Virus record (IMG/VR): IMGVR_UViG_3300042291_000585
Location: 1 to 46,685 of that record
DNA length: 46,685 nt
Reading direction: 5' to 3' (one strand)
Source: a virus
Below, one piece after another: positions 38,188 to 44,764 of the stretch. The notes under the pieces were generated by a model. The model ran no database searches. It was not told the DNA's origin and saw only the letters and a list, made by a program, of their open reading frames with translations. The position numbers and the translations under genes were made by a program. Position 1 is the stretch's first letter. Every line of letters begins with the position of its first letter.

Positions 38188-38235
38188 GTTGTCTTTCAGA
38201 CAACCCCTCGGGGTGAGGGGCTGTCCGAAGGACAG
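38188..38235. other. Three consecutive hairpins in the ATPase-partner spacer
   Basis: GTTGTCT-TTC-AGACAAC (38188-38204), CCCCTC-GGGGT-GAGGGG (38204-38220) and CTGTCC-GAA-GGACAG (38221-38235) stand end to end and fill most of the 70-base spacer. Three helices in a row recall the ribozyme spacer at 37140-37204, but no CUGANGA box is present and no T run follows. Confidence 0.85.
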
Positions 38236-38240
38236 TTGGG

Positions 38241-39761
38241 TTAGGCGGTGACAGCAGGGGTGACGATGGCCTTGGCCTTCTCGGCCTCAAAGAGGCCCTT
38301 GAGACGCTTTCGGGTGTTTTCGTCAGACAGTTTGTTCCAGACAAGGACCTCCATGAGGTCCTCCTTAGTCTTGAAGACGGTGCGATTGGGGTTCGTCAGG
38401 AGTTTCACTCCCATGAAGGTCGCTCGGGGGCTGAGAATCATGTTGATGCTGTTGGCTTTAGCCAACTTGCGAATCAGACAGACATCCTCATTCCAATCCA
38501 GACAGACAGCCAAATCCGTAGGATTTCCACCGCACATCTTCGTGACAATCTGTTTCACCAGATTGTTGTCGTAGTCGCAGGTATGGACCGTGAAACGGTC
38601 CTTAGTGGCACCGTCCAGCAACTGTCGGGCCGAATAGGCCGCCGTAGCACCGTCACCGTTGGTGTTGGCTGAAGCCATCACCCTGAAATCAGGGTGAGCC
38701 TTGATAGTGACATCGGGGAAGTCGCAAACTCCGTTTGCCAAGGCCGCATTGAGTTGGAGAAGGACACCGCTGTCTGAGGCATCGATTTCATCGAACAGGA
38801 ACAGACCGCCGTTTTCAAAGGCATCTCGGAAGGTCGTAGACCGATAGTTGCCATGGGCATCGATGAAACCGAACAGTTTGAAGTCCTTTCGGACAGCACC
38901 AGACATGAACAACCTGAGTCCCAAGGACTCAGCGACCGAACTAGCCAGAGTGGTTTTACCACTTCCAGCAGGACCGAAGACGAAAGCATTCAGACCGACA
39001 GACATGGCTTCCACGACTTCGTCGTGGAGAGCATGTTTCATCACCTTCGGTGCTTTCGGGGTCTTCTTGGGAGTCGGAACAGACAACGGAGTTGTCTGAG
39101 GGGTCGTGGGCTGGGCGGTCGGGGCAGACGGAGTCTGCTGAGTCTGCTGATTCTGAGCAGCAGACGGAGTCTGCTGGCCAGACTTCTGAAGCATCTGATT
39201 CAGAATGATGTCGGTGACATCATTGTAGACAGCACCGAGTTCCTTCACCGTGGCCCAACCAGACACCGAAAAGGCTACGCCTTTCTCGGTGAGCCACTTC
39301 TTGATGAGGTTCTTGTTACCATTCCGTCCAGAGGACGGCTTGATGGTTCCCCGAGGGCCGATTAGGGCCTCCAAGGCTAAAGCCTTGAGGTTGGGCGGGG
39401 CGGGCTGCTGGGGCTGGGTGGGTGGGATGTTGGGCATGGGATTTTGGGTGGGATTAGGCATGGGATTTTGGGGGGTGGAATTGGGGGCCGTCTGAGCCGA
39501 AGGCTCCGTGGGCGGGGTGGGCGTCTGGCTGGGGGTGGGCTCGTGGGAAGGTTCAGACGGCGAACCGTTGCTGGGCGAACCGTTCACATTCCCCATAGGG
39601 GAAGGAGTCGGTTCCGCCGTCTGATTTCCAGCGGGCTGGTGGCTGGGGGTGGGCTGGTGGCTGACCTGTGGCGTTTGACAGCGACAGACAGGGGTCGGGT
39701 TTTGGGTGAGGCCGATGACCAGAGGGGTCAGCGGGCTGTTTTGGGATGCGGTTTTTGGCAT
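38241..39761 (-). CDS. MoxR/CobS-like AAA+ ATPase with long Pro/Thr-rich N-terminus
   Basis: 506 residues from ATG 39761. Residues ~20-125 are Pro/Gln/Thr-rich and disordered; ~127-195 form a small helical domain; ~195-240 again low complexity; then the AAA+ core: Walker A GPAGSGKT (263-270), Walker B FLFDEID (321-327), a sensor-1-like VMASANTNGDG and a C-terminal lid. This is the AAA_5/MoxR-CobS type that remodels a partner, usually encoded next door, here the DUF7192-like protein. First gene of the leftward operon, divergent from terS. More than twenty short perfect hairpins occur in the coding sequence. Confidence 0.84.
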   Translation of the reverse strand: MPKTASQNSPLTPLVIGLTQNPTPVCRCQTPQVSHQPTPSHQPAGNQTAEPTPSPMGNVNGSPSNGSPSEPSHEPTPSQTPTPPTEPSAQTAPNSTPQNPMPNPTQNPMPNIPPTQPQQPAPPNLKALALEALIGPRGTIKPSSGRNGNKNLIKKWLTEKGVAFSVSGWATVKELGAVYNDVTDIILNQMLQKSGQQTPSAAQNQQTQQTPSAPTAQPTTPQTTPLSVPTPKKTPKAPKVMKHALHDEVVEAMSVGLNAFVFGPAGSGKTTLASSVAESLGLRLFMSGAVRKDFKLFGFIDAHGNYRSTTFRDAFENGGLFLFDEIDASDSGVLLQLNAALANGVCDFPDVTIKAHPDFRVMASANTNGDGATAAYSARQLLDGATKDRFTVHTCDYDNNLVKQIVTKMCGGNPTDLAVCLDWNEDVCLIRKLAKANSINMILSPRATFMGVKLLTNPNRTVFKTKEDLMEVLVWNKLSDENTRKRLKGLFEAEKAKAIVTPAVTA

Positions 39762-39876
39762 GGCGATTGGAGTTATGGTCAAATGCCGACGATTTGTCGA
39801 ATTTATTTTTCAGACATCGATTGACAGAAGTCGATTTGGACCCCAATTTTGTTGGTCGAAACGCATTTTTCGATTT
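39762..39876. promoter_or_regulatory. Divergent control region between the leftward operon and terS
   Basis: 115 bases, A/T-richer than the surroundings. It contains CGAC-GATTT-GTCG (39788-39800 region), a TTGACA-like word reading rightward near 39820, and ATGCCGACGAT at 39783, a diverged form of the ATGCCTACAAT word found in both promoter-like stem-loops. Probably carries the main leftward promoter and a terS promoter, but I cannot assign -10 boxes. Confidence 0.45.
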
Positions 39877-40449
39877 ATGGAAATTTCCTCAAAAAAATCA
39901 GACAGCCAAGACAGAAAACCCAATCAAAACGGGGTCGGAAACGATGCCAAGACAGGCCGATTTTTTTCAGCGTCACATCATGATGACCTGAACGCTATTC
40001 AGACAGACTTTGTCAAAGAATTCGTTAGGAACGGTGGGGACGCCTGTCTTGCATCAAAGTCAGTCGGAAAGACAGAATCTTATGGATACAGACAGATGAC
40101 ACTCAGTCATGTCAGAGAGGCAATTCAGATTCAAATAGACAAGAATCTAAAGACAGAGGGTGCGAGCATAGCGTGGGGCTGTATCCGTGGGCTCCTGTTG
40201 GATTCAACAACGCCCGCCCATGTGCGTTTAAATGCATCTAAGTGGGTATTAGAGCATTCTGGAATGGGAGTGACAGGCACGGCCATGCGGCTGGGGGTGA
40301 GTGCGTGGACGAGGCCATTGACCGACCTGTCTGAGGCCGAATTGGAGGCCCTGATTAAAGGCCAAAACACCCCGATTTTGGAGATTGAAACCTCGGACCC
40401 CTTGTCTGTCTTAGACAGACAAGAACCGAAAGATGGGGCCAATGGCTGA
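39877..40449 (+). CDS. terS: Terminase small subunit
   Basis: 190 residues from ATG 39877 (MEISSKKSDSQ); in-frame starts further upstream would cross the divergent ATPase start. A helix-turn-helix pattern typical of small terminases is visible: DFVKEFVRNGGDACLASKS followed by KTESYGYRQMTLSHVREAI, then helices for oligomerisation and a polar tail. It recognises the packaging site and delivers DNA to the large subunit. It lies upstream of the tail fibre and terL genes. Confidence 0.8.
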   Translation: MEISSKKSDSQDRKPNQNGVGNDAKTGRFFSASHHDDLNAIQTDFVKEFVRNGGDACLASKSVGKTESYGYRQMTLSHVREAIQIQIDKNLKTEGASIAWGCIRGLLLDSTTPAHVRLNASKWVLEHSGMGVTGTAMRLGVSAWTRPLTDLSEAELEALIKGQNTPILEIETSDPLSVLDRQEPKDGANG

Positions 40450-40496
40450 AAGCCATTGAATTCATTGGGTCGCCTACGCCTAAGGAGGGCGTAGGC
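40441..40496. other. Two hairpins at the end of terS, possible packaging-site region
   Basis: AATGGCT-GAA-AGCCATT (40441-40457) spans the terS stop codon; GCCTACGCC/GGCGTAGGC (40472-40480 with 40488-40496) follows, and GTAGGCGT recurs at ~40505. No T run follows. pac sites often lie in or near terS, so these may be recognition or end-forming structures, but this is inference. The rest of the 213-base spacer to 40662 is C-rich then A/T-rich without other clear signals. Confidence 0.5.
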
Positions 40497-40662
40497 TGGG
40501 GGTGTAGGCGTGGGCTCGACCCCAGACAGACCCCCGACCACCCCCCCGAAAAGGTCGTGCGTGCATGGATACCAGGCCAACCGCTAAAATTTTTTGGAAA
40601 TCAAATCCGAGCCGACATTTTGTTAATCTTGCATTTTTTTGCCATTTCTAAAAAGTCCACGC

Positions 40663-43152
40663 ATGTCGCAGCCTCCATTTCCCTATAATCGCATTTTCGA
40701 CTTTGAGTCCTTCAGCATCGTTAATCCGACCACTCAGCAACCTGGCGTCCAGATTGAAGGCGAACTCGACGGTGTTAAGCGTACGCTCGATAGCGTCATT
40801 TCTCGCCTGTCCGAGATTCAGCGTGATGACGGTTACATCCGTGACTCCGCCCTCGACCAAAGCACGGCAATCCCCCAGTTCTACGACCGACTGGTGATTT
40901 TGTTTAATCCCACCTTTGCACAGATTGACCAGAAGATTAACCTGAAGGCCAACATCGCCTCTCCGACCTTTACTGGCGTCGTCAATATCCCAGCCAATGC
41001 GGTAATCGTGGGCTACGCCAAACTGGTTTCTCCAGATTTTACTGGCGTCCCGACTACGCCGACCCCTGCCGCCCTGTCTGACAGTCAGCAAATCGCCAAC
41101 ACCGCTTTCGTCACCGCCGCAGACAACGCCGTAAAGCAGTATGTCGCAGACAACTTCCTGAGCCTAGGCGGTGACCAGATGAATGAAAACTCTATCATCA
41201 ACTGGACAAGCATCACCCCAGCAACGCAGTACCCTGCGTTTTACAGCAACACCATCACCAATGACATCAGCAAAGGTGGTGTAAGTCTTTTTGGTAAATA
41301 TCCTGTTCCCGAAGGAAACCCTGTTTTTTCGTTTACTAACAGGCGTGAAACCATTGTTTCTCAAGGTTCTATCGAACTTAGTGAATTCAACACCCCTGGC
41401 GTGTACCCCGTTGGGACATCAGACACGGGTGCTGAATGGACGCTCAAAGGCAAGATTGTCATCTGGTCTGGACAGAGCACGAGTTGGGGCGGGCAAAACC
41501 CCCTCCCGATTCTCAACCCCCTGACTGGACCGCACATTACGCTTTGGGATAAGGCTAACACCTACGGCATCAAGCCGATGATGATTAGTTCCAACGGTCT
41601 GCAGTTTCCCGACGGCACCAATCAGGAAACCCGTGGCCTTAGCAGCCCAGAGGTTTTGTCCATCGCCCTGCAACAGGCGACCATTGCGGTAGAAAACCTC
41701 GTTGATGGTGCACCTGCCGCCCTTGATACGCTTAAGGAAATCGCAGACGCCATTGGTAATGACGCCGACCTTGCTGGAAGCCTGACTGCCGCTATCTCTG
41801 GCAAGGCCAACCTTAGCCACACGCATTCGGTTTCTGACATCAACGGTCTGCAGGACGCTCTTGATAGCACCAAACTCCAGCAGTACGACAACTTCAAGGT
41901 TTACTCCGTTGGCGACATCGTGCTCGCAGACAATCGTATTTTTAGGTTCAACGCACCTATCGGTGCGGCTGGTTACGGTCCCATCACGCATCCGTATGCA
42001 TGGACTGAACAGTCCGCCCAGCCCAGTCTGTCTGGCTATGCGACGGAGTCGTTCGTCAATGCGAAGCCTGGTCTTGGCAATCTTGCTTATTCCCTTAACT
42101 ACACGGACCCTACTGTCGCTAGTTACACGGATACGCTTGTCGGAGTAATTGACGCTCAGACTGGTTTTACCTACTATAACCTTACGATTACCTCTCCGAC
42201 TGATGTCCTTGTTTCCAGTTATGCGGGATACACGGTGTCCTTTGTCACACAGGCTGGTTCTTCCAATGTGACTTATGACCATGTGAACAAGACGGTCATC
42301 TTCGATGTCAACACAATGGCTGGTTCTGGTAATATGCAGGATGCGTTTGCTGCCTTGAACTCGAATTACTCTGGGTGGACTTTCGGCGGAAACCTTACTA
42401 CGGCTTACTATGTCAGCCAATACGAACTTTTCGGAAAGTCGTTCCCGATGCATGGTCAGACATTCACGATTGATGCGACCGACAGGCTCGTCAATACGAG
42501 GAACCTGTGGAATGACATCACGACTTCGGTCAACACCCTGAATCTCAGCAACAAGTTGGTAGGCACCGATTCAACGGGTAAGTTCAAGTTCCACCCAATT
42601 GAGGGCCTTGCCAGCGTTAGTGGTGCTACTTTTGTGGGTAAGGTCACCATTCAGCCAGGTTTTTTCATCCCCCCTCTGAACATCGGCCATTCTTCTGCAC
42701 CCTCCTCGTCTGTTGCTGGAGACATCTGGCTCGGCACCAATACCGTGTCCTACAAGGACGCAACCAATGCGGTGCGAACTCTGACCGCAAACGGTCTGAC
42801 AAATGTGTTCTCTGCACCTCAGACGATTGATACGACCGCAACGACCCCAGCCATTCGCATCACCCAGAAGGGTACTGGGAACTCCATCCTTATCGAAGAT
42901 GCCACCACGCCAGACACCTCTGCGTTCGTCATTGACGCCAACGGCAATGTCGGAGTGGGTGTGGCTACTAACTACACTTCTACGGCCAAAGTCGAGGTTG
43001 TCGGCAATGTGAAGGCTACCACCTTCTCCAACGGCTCTGGCCCGACCTTCTCGGTCACCAGCACGGCCTCGCATACTGGCGGTTCCGACACCCTTGACCT
43101 CCTTGTCACCATCAACGGTTCCTCGTACCGCATCGGTCTTCGCCCAGCCTGA
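40663..43152 (+). CDS. Tail fibre / receptor-binding protein
   Basis: 829 residues from ATG 40663 (MSQPPFPYNR); an in-frame start eight codons upstream is possible. The N-terminus probably attaches to the tail. Residues ~105-170 carry tail-fibre repeats (IASPTFTGVVNIPANA; LVSPDFTGVPTTPTPA; QQIANTAFV), and ~340-400 hold DGAPAALDTLKEIADAIGND with SGKANLSHTHSV, classic fibre-shaft signatures. The rest is beta-rich, Gly/Thr/Ser-rich. It binds the host surface. The stop shares its last base with the terL start. Confidence 0.88.
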   Translation: MSQPPFPYNRIFDFESFSIVNPTTQQPGVQIEGELDGVKRTLDSVISRLSEIQRDDGYIRDSALDQSTAIPQFYDRLVILFNPTFAQIDQKINLKANIASPTFTGVVNIPANAVIVGYAKLVSPDFTGVPTTPTPAALSDSQQIANTAFVTAADNAVKQYVADNFLSLGGDQMNENSIINWTSITPATQYPAFYSNTITNDISKGGVSLFGKYPVPEGNPVFSFTNRRETIVSQGSIELSEFNTPGVYPVGTSDTGAEWTLKGKIVIWSGQSTSWGGQNPLPILNPLTGPHITLWDKANTYGIKPMMISSNGLQFPDGTNQETRGLSSPEVLSIALQQATIAVENLVDGAPAALDTLKEIADAIGNDADLAGSLTAAISGKANLSHTHSVSDINGLQDALDSTKLQQYDNFKVYSVGDIVLADNRIFRFNAPIGAAGYGPITHPYAWTEQSAQPSLSGYATESFVNAKPGLGNLAYSLNYTDPTVASYTDTLVGVIDAQTGFTYYNLTITSPTDVLVSSYAGYTVSFVTQAGSSNVTYDHVNKTVIFDVNTMAGSGNMQDAFAALNSNYSGWTFGGNLTTAYYVSQYELFGKSFPMHGQTFTIDATDRLVNTRNLWNDITTSVNTLNLSNKLVGTDSTGKFKFHPIEGLASVSGATFVGKVTIQPGFFIPPLNIGHSSAPSSSVAGDIWLGTNTVSYKDATNAVRTLTANGLTNVFSAPQTIDTTATTPAIRITQKGTGNSILIEDATTPDTSAFVIDANGNVGVGVATNYTSTAKVEVVGNVKATTFSNGSGPTFSVTSTASHTGGSDTLDLLVTINGSSYRIGLRPA

Positions 43153-44750
43153 TGTCTGACGACAACCCAGAGCAGACAGCCGAAAACGCCCAAGCCGCAC
43201 ACCTGAAAAGGATTAGTGCGGCCAAGCGTCTTCTGTCCATCAAGCGTGGACGGAATAGTCTGCTTGAGTTTACGAAGTTGACGCTGCCAGACCCAGACGA
43301 CCCCGAGAACACAGACAGGAGCCGATACACGGCATGCAAACACCACGAGGTGATTGCGGCTGCCCTTGAGGAAGTAGAGAAGGGGACTATCCAGCGGCTT
43401 ATCATCACGATGCCCCCCAGACACGGTAAGTCTGAACTGGCATCTCGCCGTTTTCCTGCGTGGTTCATGGGCAAGGACCCATACCGCCATACCATCTTTG
43501 CGACTTACAACGAGGACACCGCAAAGGACTTCGGTCGTGCTGTCCGTGAAATTGTGCAGATGCCTGTCTACAGACAGTTATTTCCGACGGCCAAACTCCG
43601 CAAGGGGTCTGCGTCTGCCGAGATGTTGCAGACAAAGGAGGGCGGTCAGGCCATGTTCGTAGGCCGTGGCGGCTCCCTGACTGGCCGTGGTGCTGACCTT
43701 CTGGTCATCGATGACCCTATCAAGGACCGTGAGGAGGCTGAATCCAAGGCTACTCGTGATAAGATGTGGGCTTGGTTCACCGATGTAGCCATGACCCGAC
43801 TGATGTCTGTGGGCAGCCGAGTCGTCATCATCATGACCCGCTGGCATGAGGACGACCTGATTGGCCGCCTGATTGACCCGACCAATGGCTACTACAACGA
43901 GGAAGAAGCCAAGCATTGGAAGATTCTGTCTTTGCCAGCCCTGGCCGTCCGAGACGACCCGATGGGCAGACAGCCTGGAGAAGCCCTGTGGCCAGAACGA
44001 TTTGATGTCCCTTTTCTTGAGCGAGCACGCTCATTAAACCCCCGAGGCTTTGCCTCCCTGTACCAAGGCTCACCCGCCCCTGAAGATGGCGACTTCTTTA
44101 AAAAGGACTGGATTAAGTATTACAATCCATCCGAATTACCAAAAGCCCTGACCATTTATGTGGCGTCTGACCATGCCGTGTCCATGGACCAAGACCGTGA
44201 CGCAACCTGTCTGATTCCCGTAGGGGTAGACGAGAACGATGACATCTGGATTCTTCCAGATGTCTGGTGGCGACGGGAGCAGACCGACGAAGTGGTGGAG
44301 GCTATGATTGACATCATGGAGCGACTCAAGCCAATGCTTTGGTGGGCGGAAAAGGGGCATATCTCTAAGTCTATCGGTCCATTCCTACGCAAGCGTATGC
44401 AGGAGCGTAGCACCTACGGGGCTATCGACGAGGTCACCCCAGCCAAGGATAAGCAGACACGAGCCCAAGCAATCCGTGGCCGTATGGCCATGGGGAAGGT
44501 GCACTTTCCTCGGTTCGCTCCTTGGATGCAAGACGCTGAACAGGAACTCCTTAAGTTCCCTGCCGCCAAGCACGATGACTTCGTGGATGCTCTGGCCTAC
44601 ATCGGTCTTGGTCTGAGCAAGCAGTTCAGCGGTCGGAATCCTGTCATCAAGAAAATCGAGGGGTTTGCCACGGGAACCATGGGTTGGCTCAAGCAAGCGT
44701 CTGGTGAGGAGAGACGCAGACAAAACCTATTGCGTTTTGGAGGCTTTTAA
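43152..44750 (+). CDS. terL: Terminase large subunit
   Basis: 532 residues. ATPase domain: Walker A PPRHGKSE (88-95), Walker B LLVIDDP (183-189), coupling motif MTRWHEDD (~228-235). RNase H-like nuclease domain: Asp340 in YVASDHAVS, acidic cluster around Asp347-Asp350, Glu400 in WWAEKG, and HDDFVDAL with Asp475/Asp479. It pumps DNA into the prohead and cuts it. The PRHGKSE P-loop is typical of the podovirus/alphaproteobacterial-phage branch. Start overlaps the fibre stop (tgATG); the portal follows after 14 bases. Confidence 0.95.
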   Translation: MSDDNPEQTAENAQAAHLKRISAAKRLLSIKRGRNSLLEFTKLTLPDPDDPENTDRSRYTACKHHEVIAAALEEVEKGTIQRLIITMPPRHGKSELASRRFPAWFMGKDPYRHTIFATYNEDTAKDFGRAVREIVQMPVYRQLFPTAKLRKGSASAEMLQTKEGGQAMFVGRGGSLTGRGADLLVIDDPIKDREEAESKATRDKMWAWFTDVAMTRLMSVGSRVVIIMTRWHEDDLIGRLIDPTNGYYNEEEAKHWKILSLPALAVRDDPMGRQPGEALWPERFDVPFLERARSLNPRGFASLYQGSPAPEDGDFFKKDWIKYYNPSELPKALTIYVASDHAVSMDQDRDATCLIPVGVDENDDIWILPDVWWRREQTDEVVEAMIDIMERLKPMLWWAEKGHISKSIGPFLRKRMQERSTYGAIDEVTPAKDKQTRAQAIRGRMAMGKVHFPRFAPWMQDAEQELLKFPAAKHDDFVDALAYIGLGLSKQFSGRNPVIKKIEGFATGTMGWLKQASGEERRRQNLLRFGGF

Positions 44751-44764
44751 CTACTTTCCCGCAA

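Noticed and set aside
41419-42453. 344-codon leftward frame within the tail fibre gene
   Set aside because: Shadow of the fibre gene, which has clear fibre repeats in its own frame.
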